Shown here: piece by piece, positions 11,880-22,454 of the stretch | Numbering within the stretch: position 1 is the stretch's first letter | How the letters are laid out: each line of letters opens with the position of its first letter | From: Taxillus chinensis | Taxonomy: Eukaryota; Streptophyta; Magnoliopsida; Santalales; Loranthaceae | Assembly: GCA_023512835.1 (NCBI GenBank) | Contig: CM042090.1 | Coordinates: forward strand, 5,363,826-5,427,825 | DNA length: 64,000 nucleotides | Direction of reading: 5' to 3' | Position numbers and translations under genes: made by a program | Notes under the pieces: model-generated | Database searches by the model: none | Told to the model about the DNA's origin: nothing | What the model saw: only the letters and a program-made list of their open reading frames with translations

Positions 11880-12330
11880 GACTTCATTAAGGGTGTCAAC
11901 CAGCTTGCCCGTGAGAAGGAGTTTTTCACGTGCACATGTATACTGGCTCTACAGTTCATCTGTGACCTACTGGTGCAATTTGGACAAAAAAGGCCCTGAC
12001 CGTGAAAAAGCTTTTCGCGTGCGCAAGGGTAGGATGGTCCAATCGATCTGAAAAATTGCACGAAGGCAACTGGCATCCTCTAGACCTTTCTGAGACCTGA
12101 CCGTGAGAAGGCTTTTCGTGTGCACAAGGATAGAGGCGTCTTTTCAAGCTTAAAATTTGGTGGCAGACAGCTGGACGTGTCTAGATTCATCCAAGCCCTG
12201 CCCGTGAAAACATGCTTTTCACGTGCACACCTATAGTTATCCAATCTGTCTGAAATTTCGGTGGGAGCTAGCTGGCATATTCTAGAGTCTTCTTTGTTCT
12301 GCACGTGAAAATGATGGAGCACTTTAAGAG
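11880..12330 (+). repeat. ~100-bp tandem repeat with palindromic CGTGAAAA...TTTTCACG hairpins
   Basis: Hairpin motifs start at about 11,909, 12,001, 12,102, 12,202 and 12,301, a spacing of about 100 bp. Each unit has CCGTGAAAA-type sequence, a short loop, CTTTTCACGTGCA, then a spacer sharing CCAAT, GGTGG, AGCTGGC and TCTAGA-like blocks. The same palindrome occurs twice per LTR. It lies between pol and the third coding region. Confidence 0.7.
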
Positions 12331-12456
12331 GGTCATTTTTTTCTTTTACCCTTGTGGCGAATCACTATAAAATAGGGAGGGGTTCCAAGCTTCAAACTCA
12401 CATCTCATACTTTCCTCTTCCTTCCTGCTAAGAGCAAATTCCTTCTTTGGTTAGTC

Positions 12457-14747
12457 ATGGTGCACACAAGGAGAGCCCGCCAAGGAGAAGGCAGTCCTGA
12501 AGCCTCTGCCACCTCTATGCCTTCAGCATTGAGAGACGCCGACACTATCTTCGTGGGGAATATGCTTGATTGGGAGATCCTGGAGTCCTCCACCCTTGAC
12601 TGGACTGAAGAAGTTATGACCAAGCTGCAAGCTTTGGGACCGAGAAGGTTAGTATGCGCTCATGATGATTTATATTACCCGCCATGTTAGACTTTTATAA
12701 TTCGAGTCTATGTCAATGAGGAAGATGATGAGATAATTGGGGAGGTTCAAGGTGTCTTAATTTCTATTTCCCCTGCTATGTTGAGAGACTGCTTTGATCT
12801 GCCAAATCCCATGCATGCAAAGCCTGCGTTGACCTTAGGAGATTATGGTAGAGCTTTACAGTATAATAAGGAATTTGGGAAACGTCGGCAATTTACTAAA
12901 AACGGATTTCATGGGAAATACCGTTGCCTTGCCAATTTGGTAGGGAGGTGCTTCTTATCTGGACTAGTGGCATAGACTCGGTCCCCTAAATCCCATTTGG
13001 AGTTTATGTTTTGCATCGATCGTCGGTTACACATTGATTAGTCCCGAAATTTTTAAAGCGTGGAAACGGGACATTCACAAATGTTTATATGGTCGACTAC
13101 TTAGTATGCTTCTGCAGTATCAATATGGTCATCTTAGTGCTCAAGTAGTCCCCACTATTTTCCCGGATAACCTGCAGTTCCGAGTTCTCCATCCAGAGCA
13201 AATGGGGAGATAGTATCCACGTCGCTCCACAGCCTTCACGTCACAGCGTACATATGGAGCGACCCACCGAGCAGTTTAGGGACACCTCTACTCCCATGAA
13301 TGCCCGCTGACAGCACATCTTCCAGTTGACTGCCATGTACATGCAGTTCAATGTTTACAAGGAGGAAATCTACAATTTCTTCCAAGGCGTCAGTGGCCAA
13401 GTTATCAGTGAAGGTGACGTTCTTAACTGGGCCTTCACTAATGGCCACATCACAAGACTTCAGCTGGATGAGCTGCTCGAGTACATCACTCAAGATCAAC
13501 AAGCAACGTCTCGTCCATCTGCCCGACCATGGGAAGCCCCGGAGCCAACTCCTGCTGCTTCTTATGAAGACTTACGGAGGCAAACTGCTCAACTCCAGGA
13601 GGCACAGGTGGAAACCATTCAGGAGATCGGGCTGCTGAAGCAAAATCAAACTCTCATCCTCAAGGAATAGAAGGAAGTCAAAGGTCTACTTGATAAGATT
13701 TGGAAGGCCCTGGGGAAGAAGAAGAAGAAACCTACACCTCCTGTGCAGGATCCATTTGACGCGCCGTCATCTCCGATGCCGCAGCACGCTGCACATAGCG
13801 AAGAGACACCGGAGTATCCACAGTATCCGCAAGAGGCGGAGCCCTACACCGCTCCACCCTTTCCTCCAGCAGTTCCTGTTTATTTCACACCACCAGCAGG
13901 GCCCAGCTCTTCACAGGCCCTAGTTCCCTTAATCCAGCCGTTGCAATGGTGGTCTAGCGCATCATCAGAAGCTCCCCAGGAAGACAACTTAGGGGAGCCC
14001 ATCTATATTCATCTTCATCCGGCCCTCTCCACTGCTGATGCCACAGCTGCTTTTCAGCAGTTTACTTATAGAGACACCTTGCAAGCGCGTTTTATGCGTG
14101 ATTCAGAAGTCTTCATGTCATCTTATTTGTAGCGTATCCTAGCTGATGAGTACTTATCTTCCGATGACGTTGACTTATTCTGTCGTACGATGCGACACGT
14201 GGTGGAGGCTGAGCCCAACGACTACCCTATGGCTCAGTACACCTCTATCATGCTGTGCGAGATATATGAGCAGCCGTTAGAGGAGCATATTTTTCGCCGG
14301 CGGATGAATGGAGCAGCAGAAGGACATTGCTCTTGGCACCAGGTCCATGAGGTTCTTATACCGGTCCTCCTTGATCGACACTTTGTACTCTTGTAGTTGG
14401 ACCTGACCGTGGGCCATGCCGTCCTTTATGACCCGAGCCAAGCCCATGGTTTTTCTACACGAAAGAAGAAGCTCGTCCATGGTTTCTTGAAAAAAATCAA
14501 AAACGCACTCCGAAAAGAAGGGCTGTTGACATCCAAGTTTCCTCTGGTGCACTTCAATGAAATGGAGCTTCCCCAACAACCTGATCAATTCAGTTGTGGG
14601 ATTTTTGTCTGCTATTATTTGATAGCTCTGTTGCCGCATAAAGATACTTGGGCGCTCACAGGAGAAACATCAACTGACTTTGTTGCACGTCTTAGAAGAA
14701 TGGTGGCCCATGTTATCTTCTACTACAGCGTACCCACCAACCGGTAA
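12457..14747 (+). pseudogene. Third ORF of the Athila-type element with a C-terminal ULP1-like (C48) protease domain
   Basis: Begins MVHTRRARQGEG after a TATA-like CACTATAAAATAGGG at 12,362. Layout: an N-terminal globular part (to ~12,975) with ALRDADTIFVGNML and GEVQGVLISISPAMLRDC, reminiscent of plant retroelement/transposon proteins, though I cannot name it firmly; a coiled-coil-like stretch around 13,560-13,670; a proline-rich linker (13,740-13,930); and a C-terminal domain with ULP1 signature: His in DRHFVLL (14,379), Asp in VLYDP (14,430), Gln (14,577) and Cys in SCGIFVCYYL (14,595), Gln being six residues before Cys as in the family. ULP1 enzymes cleave SUMO; a substrate here is unknown. 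Broken by TAG at 12,688, 12,973, 13,668, 14,130 and 14,394, TGA at 13,308, and a frameshift between 12,975 and ~13,200. It lies inside the LTRs, where Athila elements often carry a third, env-like ORF. Confidence 0.7.
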
Positions 14748-14775
14748 CGGTCTTCTTCTTTTTTCCTTTTCCCAT

Positions 14776-14819
14776 GCTCTGAGGGCATCGCATCGTTTAA
14801 GTGTGGCGGGGGGGGGGGG
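14776..14819 (+). other. Second polypurine-tract-like site
   Basis: GAGGGCATCGCAT...TTTAAGTGTGG(C) followed by a run of G. The context duplicates that of the true tract at 16,100-16,135, which reads GAGGGCAAGCAAAG...TTCAAGTGTGGGGG. It lies directly after the third coding region. Confidence 0.55.
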
Positions 14820-16119
14820 TTCCCTTAAACCGGTTGCTTGTTTGTTTGCATGCATGTGTTAATTTTATTTTATGTTTTTGCTGTGAATGTATGTTTTGCC
14901 TGTGAGGTGCATGGCTACCAAGGTATCCAAATTCTAGTTAACTATATTGACCACCTTAGTATCTTGTTATGATATAGATGTTTCAATCGTTAAGGTGTGT
15001 TAGAAGTTAGTTGAGCATGTCTTTACTTTTTGTATGATATCACCATAATTTTGGAGCTGACATTTGAATAGTAAGCTGAGCATGTTATGTTAGGATGAGC
15101 TTTGTAAACCCTGAAGTTGAGTACAGAATAGGCATATACTTTTGAGAGTACCATTATCTTGTCTTTGAGTATATTTTATGGGTTATTGGGTTACCAATTT
15201 GCTCTTAATGTTCATTACTAGCTATTTAATGGTTGAAATTACTTAGGCATAAGAAAGTACCTGTTCGTGGCTCAGTGTTTGGTGTATGGTGTTAGTGATT
15301 CAAGTATTTCAGCTTAGCTTTGTTTAAAAAAAATAAATAAAAAAATAAACAAATAAATATTGCTGCTTATGTGCAACAAAGGGTTGTGTGAGGAAAATAG
15401 CAGAGTGAATAATCCATCAAGGGAGAGCATAAAATGCAACCTTGTAAGGTTATTACTAAAAAGAAGTGTGAAAAAAAAACAAAAAAAAAAACAAAACAGA
15501 AACAGAAAAAAAAAGTGTTTGCCAGAATAAAAGCCATAATGGCTTACTGTTTATATGTGTTTTTGTTTTCGTGTTGCAGCCATAATGGCTAAGTTGTTTT
15601 TTTTTTTTTGCAATTTGTTTCACAAGTGTGAGCTTAAATCTTTAGCTCCAAGTGTTTATCAGTAAGTAGAATAGAGTGTGTGTTTTCCTTGACGAGCACA
15701 ATGGGGATCTCTCATGTTTACGTGGCAAAAACTTAATCAATAGCTAGTAGTGGGTGTAAGAGTAGATCTTTAGCTATTAGGCATTGATAGTAAGGCATGA
15801 GAGGAGAGAAAAGAAAGTTATATTTGAGTGAGGCTGCTCTAACCTTGGTGAGGACTTTCAGGGGGAGCTAAGTTCATTTTATCCTTGCATGTTTGCTTCT
15901 ATTTGAACTGTTAGTAACGATATTACATGGTTGTTGGACTTGATAGTAAGGGCATGTTTCGATTAACTTATGATTCATTTTTAGCTATTGGAATGTCTAC
16001 TTCATCATGATAGAATTGTATGTCTTGGGAAACCATGCCTCTCTTGTTTGTTAGTTTATTCTTTCTTTTCCGTTTGACTGTGTGTTTGTTTCTTTTTTGC
16101 TTGAGGGCAAGCAAAGGTT
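14820..16119 (+). other. Non-coding 3' region of the Athila-type element
   Basis: About 1.3 kb without a protein-like frame, containing A-rich tracts near 15,330-15,510 and a small direct repeat (AGCCATAATGGCT at about 15,533 and 15,579). I see no gene in it. Confidence 0.6.
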
Positions 16120-16135
16120 CAAGTGTGGGGGAATT
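16120..16135 (+). other. Polypurine tract for plus-strand priming
   Basis: AAGTGTGGGGGAATT directly precedes the TG of the right LTR, the usual position and form in Athila-like elements. Confidence 0.8.
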
Positions 16136-17648
16136 TGATAATGTGCATTTATGCCGTTATCCTAGGCCTTATTTAGGGTGTTTTAGAGTATGTTTTGTAC
16201 CTATTTGCATGATATTTTACACATATTTGCTCTAACCCCTAGGAAGACCCTGTTTGGTGTATAGTGGTACTTTTTGAGTGTTTTTGGCAGGTTTTGGAGC
16301 AACTTTTTTCCACAAACCTTCGCTAGATCACTCCATACACTCAAGATGAAGCTATACGAAGAATATGGAAGCAAAATGAAGGCAAAATCAAGGTGCACGT
16401 GAAAAGGCTTTCTCACGTGCATTCTCACGTGTAAAGATTTTATTGCATGGATGCCTTCTACAACTCAATAGGAAGCTTTGGAGCAAATTTGAGTCGAATT
16501 GGAGCTGCACGTGAAAAGGGTCTTCTCACGTTCATTCTCGCGTGCAGGTATTTTTTAGCTCCAAATGATGTGTTTTGTTGTTTTAATCATTTTCCTCTAA
16601 AGAACTGGGGTCAAATTTGGTGTAGTTTGAGTTTTATTGCGCCTAGAACGTCGAATAGTGTCACTAACCAAAACGACGTCGTTTTGGCTGCGACCACATT
16701 TATAATTAGGGCACACCTTTTGTAACCTTAATATGGCCCACTAAATCCTATAAATAGGGGTCTTTGGAGGCATTGTAAATCATCTTGAGTGGGAGAATCT
16801 GATCTGAGTTCTAAAAAGAGCTGTAGTTGTTGCTAAAAGATCGGATTGTCCTTGGCAAGGAGTGATTTGGGGCAGCATACGCCGGAGTCTTTGGAGGCTG
16901 GAGTCCTAGTTCATCTTGGGGTCTTCCTTTATTTTCCTGGTACTGTAATCATGTTCTTTCTTGAAATTGTTATTGCTTTTGTCATGATTATGGAGTAGTT
17001 TTGTTAGTCTAGGGGAGCAATGTAGCCCCCAATAAATTGTATTCAGTTTGGTTATAGTTGTTCAATAAAATAGAATTCAGTTCTTATTTAATTCACTTGC
17101 TTGTATGGAAATGCCTAGTTTATGCATAATTAGGTAATCGTAGCCCTTGTCTAGGGTGGAACATTAGTGAATTAGATTTAATATTGCATGATGGACCAAG
17201 TCTGCAACTATTAAATTGTTTATCTACCTTGATCACTTTTATTCACATGGACCAAATGGGATAAAAGCCTTAAATCTATCTTGACATGGACCAAATGTAA
17301 GATAGGCAGGAGATAATCAACATGAACATGAACTAGAACATAAACAAGAGCCATAACCACACTAGTACAATCGATTGGGTGGTAAACATTGTGACCCTAG
17401 ATCCTTAATCACTGAAATTTTTATACCAATAGCTTGCCAACATTCTGATTTAATCTCTTTTTGTTCAAAATATTTGCACAATAAAAATCAATTGTCCAGA
17501 CATAAAATCAACTTGTTAGCTTAGTGTTTGCTGCTTAACAGCATTAGCTACCTCCCTGTGGGTTCGACAACCGGAGTCTTAATACTCCATTTTATTACTT
17601 GACCAGTGCACTTACTGCAAAACCTTCAGACATAATTTATGCGGGTCA
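16136..17648 (+). repeat. 3' LTR of the Athila-type element
   Basis: 1,513 bp, TGATAATG...GGGTCA, near-identical to 1,879-3,389 with its TATAAATA at 16,749-16,756. No target duplication matches the left flank. Confidence 0.92.
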
Positions 17649-17829
17649 CAACACCAGTTCTTTTCTTTCTTTCACATTTTCCTTTCATTGGTTACAAAAT
17701 TTCCAAAAGAATACCTACATAACATGGAAAAGTATATATCAAAAGGTTTATTTTACACAAACTATAAAAAAGTAATCGAGAAAATAAATAAATGTATACT
17801 TGAAGATTAACTGAGACGTAGCACAATAA

Positions 17830-18012
17830 GGACCTCCAACAATACATAAATTAATATCACATGCCTTGGTGAGTAAACTCATGGACACCATCGAAGAGAT
17901 TAAGCAGGATGGCTCACTTGATAACTTAGCTACCGAAAACTGTTGGAGCATTGCTATTGACAATTTTATTGAAGAAATCCAGAATACTTCTCATTCTTTG
18001 GACTTTATGTAA
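17830..18012 (+). pseudogene. Orphan 60-codon reading frame, possible gene fragment
   Basis: An open frame from just after a TAA (17,827) to TAA at 18,010-18,012. Its composition is protein-like: it contains LMDTIEEIKQDGSLDNLATE and CWSIAIDNFIEEIQ, an acidic amphipathic stretch. It has an internal ATG at about 17,881, and CAATAAG just before it could be a splice acceptor. I do not recognise the family. It may be the last exon of a captured or broken gene; upstream exons would be displaced by the Athila-type element. Chance cannot be excluded. Confidence 0.35.
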
Positions 18013-19260
18013 CTCTTCTTCCTACCAAAAGAGAAATTAAGAATTAAACATCAAGAAGTAGACCTGCATGCCTAAATAATTAAATCTCACTAAGAATACA
18101 ATCAAACAAGAAGGATCTAAAAAGAAAAAATATATACTGTATTCAATGACAAGATGATTAGTAATAAAAATCAGTTACAATACACATTATATGTTTACTA
18201 TGGCTTACATGATGAGCACATTAACAATCAACCACACTAGCCACAAATGATCTTGTAAGCCAAAAAGCTTTCAAGAAACTGAAAAGAAAGTGTTGAATGG
18301 TCACTGGATTTGAATGACTTGACAACATTTTCAAAGAGAAAATTAGAAAAATAAAAAAAGAACAAGAAAAGATATATATTATGAATGTTTTATCAGCTCA
18401 CTAAGTGTAGTAAGTGTAGCTATGGTAGAAACCCAACCATGAACTACATGTTGTTGTCTTCATCATCAATCATCAGCATCATTCTTCTATTTCTGATGTC
18501 AAAATCTCTTCAACCATTGAATATCTGAAAAGGCAAGAAAGAAATAACAAAATTCAGGTGATCATATTCAAAGTGTTATGCAATTTTAACCACTAACTTG
18601 CACTAAATTGGCTACAAAAGTAAGGAGATAGGAAAGGCCTCTTACTCCCAATGCTCGAAGACCCTTTACACCTTCTTATATAGCCATTTAAAGATTGTTA
18701 TTCTAACTTAAATATTTTTCCCAATTAACTAATTAAAAAATAAAACAAACACTAACTTTCAAAGATCTAGGATAGTTTGGACGAAAATCTCACCTCACTA
18801 ATACCCATACTAGGCATTTTCACCAAACTAAGCTAACTAAAAGGCGGTGACCCATTTGTTGTCACCACAAACGAACCACATGATGCCGCACTAAGCCGCA
18901 GAGGCCGCCGAACGGAGCACCGCCGGAGATCGCACCAGGGAGAGCAAGAGCGTATGAGAGAGCGTTTTTGGTTTGGTTTTGGTTTAGCTAGGGTTCAGAG
19001 GGCGAGAGAGTTTTTTCTTTTTTGGTATGGGTGTCAGAAGTAAAGAGAGGGATTTAAGTTTTGTGTGGTAGTAACACTTAATTTCACCAAAATATATTCC
19101 GCATACACGAAATATTCGGCGCGCCATCTAACTCAAGTTGCTGCCCCACGAATGGTTTTTAATTCTTATCTATTATAATATTTTTTTAATAATGTTATCC
19201 TTTGATGTTACAGTAGACCTGATTTATTGTAGTGGTCCAAGGCTTCATTTTACTGTTTAT
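18013..19260. other. Intergenic, no gene recognised
   Basis: AT-rich DNA. Around 18,680 a minus-strand TATATAAG-like box is followed (minus direction) by unremarkable sequence, and 18,880-18,960 is a GC-richer patch resembling a 5' leader on the minus strand. No supported coding sequence. Confidence 0.35.
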
Positions 19261-19367
19261 TGCCCACGTGGCATTATAAAAAAGAAAAAGAAAAAGAAAA
19301 AGAGAGTCAAAGTCAAAGTCAAATTCCTAAGTTACCCTTCCTTCTTCTGGAAGCCTTCTCCCGTGCC

Positions 19368-19375
19368 TATATAAG
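19368..19375 (+). promoter_or_regulatory. TATA box of the pararetrovirus-like fragment
   Basis: TATATAAG, preceded about 100 bp upstream by CACGTGG and followed by a C/T-rich leader. It sits about 930 bp before the primer site, a plausible layout for a pararetrovirus pregenomic promoter. Confidence 0.45.
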
Positions 19376-19693
19376 GAGACTCCCCCCCTCTTCCTTCATA
19401 AGTTTTCATTCTCAAAAAACATACAAACACCCTCTCTCACTCCTCTCTCCTTCTCCGGCGAACCTCTCCTCCTCCTCCGGCGGACCTCTCCGACGACGTT
19501 CTTCCTCCTTCTCCCCCCTTCTTCTTAATTAAGTTTATTTTACAAGATGCTTGGTTGAAGCTCCGAAGTTGTATTTTCTTTTATTCCAAAGGTTAGTACA
19601 AAGGTATGTGTATGTATTTCAAAGTTTCTTAATGAAATAAATTGTTCTTTTCTTACCTTATCTCTCTCTTCCCTTGATTCTTTTCTATATTTA

Positions 19694-19734
<41 letters not shown>

Positions 19735-20305
19735 TTAATATATATGTATATTAATATATAAAGTATATATTTACATATATGTATACAACCCCATGACTAT
19801 GTGCTTAGCTTTCAGTCGTGAAGGATTTTAATTTTATATATATATATACGTATATGTATTATATATGCACTACTACGACTCCATGATTACGTGCCTAGCT
19901 TTCGGTCGTGGAGGTTTTTAATTTAATAAATATTGTTATATCTTATTAGTCCATTTTCCCTTTTTCTTATTTTTTTCATGTGGGCCCGGCAGGGCATCAT
20001 TATGTTCTGTCTTTATTAGTTTATTTATACTTTACGTGTCTTTTTTCTTTTATTAAAGTCTTTGTGTGGGTCCCTCTGGCTATTATTGTTGCTTATCTTA
20101 TTAGTTTAATTTTATTTATTTATGTTTTAAAAAATAAAAAAGAAGACCAAATAAAAAGTAAAAAGATTAAAAAAGATATTGGTATATCAGCTGGAAACCA
20201 GTAACCTCCTCCATTGGTGAGGGCACTTCTGGTGTAAACAACGCCACGTACCAATAATTAAAAATATTCGGTACTAATAATCATGTTTCTATTTCATTTC
20301 ACCAT

Positions 20306-20317
20306 TAGTATCAGAGC
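20306..20317 (+). other. tRNA-Met primer binding site of the pararetrovirus-like fragment
   Basis: TAGTATCAGAGC matches the site complementary to initiator tRNA-Met at all but one base. Copia elements use the same site, but the frame 250 bp downstream is not copia-like. Confidence 0.6.
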
Positions 20318-20566
20318 CTGTCGATCACAGGTGTGGTAGGGTAAGTAGCAGATCCAAGGAGGTAAGTCCCGTGAAGCCGACGGACAGGCATGAGGGCAGT
20401 AAAACCTTGAGTTAAACCAATGTATCAGCCTGACTTCGATCCCTATTCCATCGACGCTCGTCATCTTGAAGTATCTACCCCTTCGCTCCAACCCCCTCGT
20501 GACTAGTCGTATCTGATCGGTTACTGTAGTAGTTTTCCTATTTCTTTTCTTTTACTTTCGTTTGAT

Positions 20567-20935
20567 ATGGAGTCTTTCTTCCTTTCTCAACCGTCGTCTT
20601 CCTCCACTCCCATTAATTTTGAAGAAATAATAATTAAAAATTTTAAAAATTATATTGATAATTGGAAAATCCCTAAAGTACATGAAGACCAAATCTACAA
20701 ACAATCTCTTTTTTCTCGTTTCAAATCAGATTTTACAATTAAAACCGAAGAACACGATATTCAAATAACAAAGCCCTTTGAATCAATTCAAATTCTTCCC
20801 CCTAAAACTATTCAAAATCATCTTTCAAAGAACTTCAAATATATTCATATGGGTCTAGTCCAAATAGGAATCAAACCTCTCACCAAAGAAGGTCTAAATA
20901 CGTCCATCCTTTCTGAAACTACCAGAAGATATTTT
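20567..20935 (+). pseudogene. Truncated movement-protein-like ORF (caulimovirid ORF1)
   Basis: Starts MESFFLSQPSSSS. The conserved part is IHMGLVQIGIKPLTKEGL, which fits the central block of the 30K-superfamily movement proteins of Caulimoviridae that enlarge plasmodesmata for virus spread. After about 120 codons the homology stops near 20,930. The frame then runs in unrelated sequence to a stop at 21,038-21,040, where CGGTACTAATAG motifs suggest another repeat joins. No downstream viral domain is present, so it is a dead fragment. Confidence 0.6.
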
Positions 20936-21150
20936 GGTAATAGGGAAAGGAATCATACGATACTATCAGAGGCACCACAATGTACTATTAGAAAGCTATC
21001 GGTACTAATAGTCACCCTTTTTTACTGTAGATATCAATAAACGAAATGGAACAGATAACTAATGTTCTTTCGTTTCTCCATTGGTATCTGATTTGACTTC
21101 ATATTATATATATATATATATATGAAGGACTTCGACACCAAGGGGGAGTG
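20936..21150. other. Repeat junction with CGGTACTAATAG motifs
   Basis: Contains CGGTACTAATAGTCACC and TTTTTTACTGTAG, reminiscent of subterminal sequences of CACTA transposons, then a (TA)n run at about 21,104-21,122 and CACCAAGGGGGAG, a polypurine-like tract. Identification is tentative. Confidence 0.25.
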
Positions 21151-22345
21151 CAGTGTAGAGAGGGCTTAAGGGATACCATTCAGGCAGCGCCGCAGGGCTT
21201 GCAACGCGGCAATACACCCAACGCAGCGCCCCTTCAATCTATCCATCCTAGCACCATAGGACTTGTGACGCTGACACTGTGGCACTGCCCATGCATCCTG
21301 TATTAATTTTTTATACTTGATTTAGCTTCAAACTTCAATTGTTATTTTGAATTTTGGTTCTTCATTTTAATAATTTATTTAGGTGGTATGGTTTGCAATT
21401 CGTTTCTCTATCTATTTTAAATTTTATGCAATTAATTTGCGGTTGCAGTTAATTGTGGATTATTTAAAGCATGATTTTTAATTGTGATTAATTCACGGTT
21501 GCATTAATTAATTTTGAGATGTGGAGATTATTATTCGTAGTATTCGATTTGGTCTTCCAAATGCAAAACATAATCATTTCTAGGATTGGTATGAGTTTAA
21601 GTCTGATTTCTAGTGCAAATTTATATATAATTTAATTATAATCATGGAGTCTTGGTTTAATTGAATTATGGGGCCTTAAATATGTTATTGTATTTTTAGA
21701 AGATAATGATAAATAATAATTGAAGTGAGCGGTTGAATCAATTGCGTCTTTAGTTAATTAATTTTCTTTACATATTTAATTTTATTTTAATTTCACACAA
21801 AACCCTCCAATTTTCTAACTTAGCTTTTCTTTATTTTTCTTGAAGAATAAGTTGAATTAAATTTTATAAGTCCTCCGGTTAGTGAAAGACCTAGGTTAGC
21901 CCTATGCTATACTTAGTTTAAATTTTATTTGAAGTATGTGTATGACAAACGTCCTTTTTAATAACCCAAACTTTAGGATCCCTTTAGACTTTTAGGTGAC
22001 TTAAATTTAATTTTGAACTTTAAAGAATTTAGAAAGAAAAAACATTAGGATCTCCCTTTAGAAACTTAGGGTAAATTAAATTTAATTTCAACTTTAATAA
22101 ACAACTTAGAAAAATGGAAATAGTATAACTTTAAGCTATAGGAAAAATTAATTTTGTCGTGGACTAGTCAAATTTAAGCAAACGGTTAAAACAAGTTAGA
22201 AACCTCCAACTTTTAAAACAAGTACCGAAAGAGCGTTGTGGGGGTACTAATCCTTCCCCACGCGCAACAAACTCTCAAGCCCATTCCCAGTGACAAATTA
22301 ATTTTCTTTTAGGTGACCAATTGCACCCTAAAAATGATTGGTGGC
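21151..22345 (+). repeat. LTR-like fragment of Tat/Ogre type
   Basis: The right portion carries GGGGTACTAATCCTTCCCC, then GGTGACCAATTGCACCC and TTGGTGGCAACTC, which parallels the LTR end and primer-site region (usually TTGGTGGCGACTCC) of plant Tat/Ogre gypsy elements. No coding sequence follows. The left limit is arbitrary. Confidence 0.4.
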
Positions 22346-22454
22346 AACTCTAATTTTTCATCATTATTCGATTGAAGGTTGAAGGGAATTGTACCCCAAA
22401 AGCGGTTTCCCTCCCGGACGGAATCTAGTGATGACAAACATTTTAATGTTTTCA

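Larger units (their letters stand above)
1879..17648 (+). mobile_element. Athila-type Ty3/gypsy LTR retrotransposon, decayed, with nested solo LTR
   Basis: A full-length element: two LTRs of about 1.51 kb starting TGATAA and ending GGGTCA, a primer binding site after the left LTR, gag, protease, RT, RNase H and integrase in gypsy order, a long 3' region with a third coding region, and a polypurine tract just before the right LTR. The tRNA-Asp-type primer site, the long gag and a reading frame after pol fit the Athila lineage, a non-chromodomain group. By eye I count about 40 differences between the LTRs (roughly 2.6%). At a rate near 1.3e-8 per site per year that would be about one million years, as a rough inference. 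A 2.39 kb solo LTR (8,996-11,387) interrupts the integrase. The flanks (CCCCC on the left, CAACA on the right) show no target duplication. All coding regions contain stops or frameshifts, so it cannot be autonomous. Confidence 0.92.
19261..20935 (+). mobile_element. Endogenous caulimovirid (pararetrovirus) fragment: promoter, leader, primer site, start of ORF1
   Basis: Reads in the order of a plant pararetrovirus genome: TATA box (19,368-19,375), a ~0.9 kb leader with short frames, a tRNA-Met primer site (20,306-20,317), then a reading frame resembling the cell-to-cell movement protein of Caulimoviridae. The rest of the genome (capsid, protease, RT) is absent downstream, so this is a truncated insertion. 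A Florendovirus- or Petuvirus-like origin is possible, but one partial domain cannot decide the genus. The left end is not defined; I placed it at the G-box-like CACGTGG upstream of the TATA box. Confidence 0.6.

Noticed and set aside
19138..19532. Lysine-rich and Ser/Pro-rich frames near the pararetrovirus leader
   Set aside because: Low-complexity translation of purine and pyrimidine tracts around a promoter.
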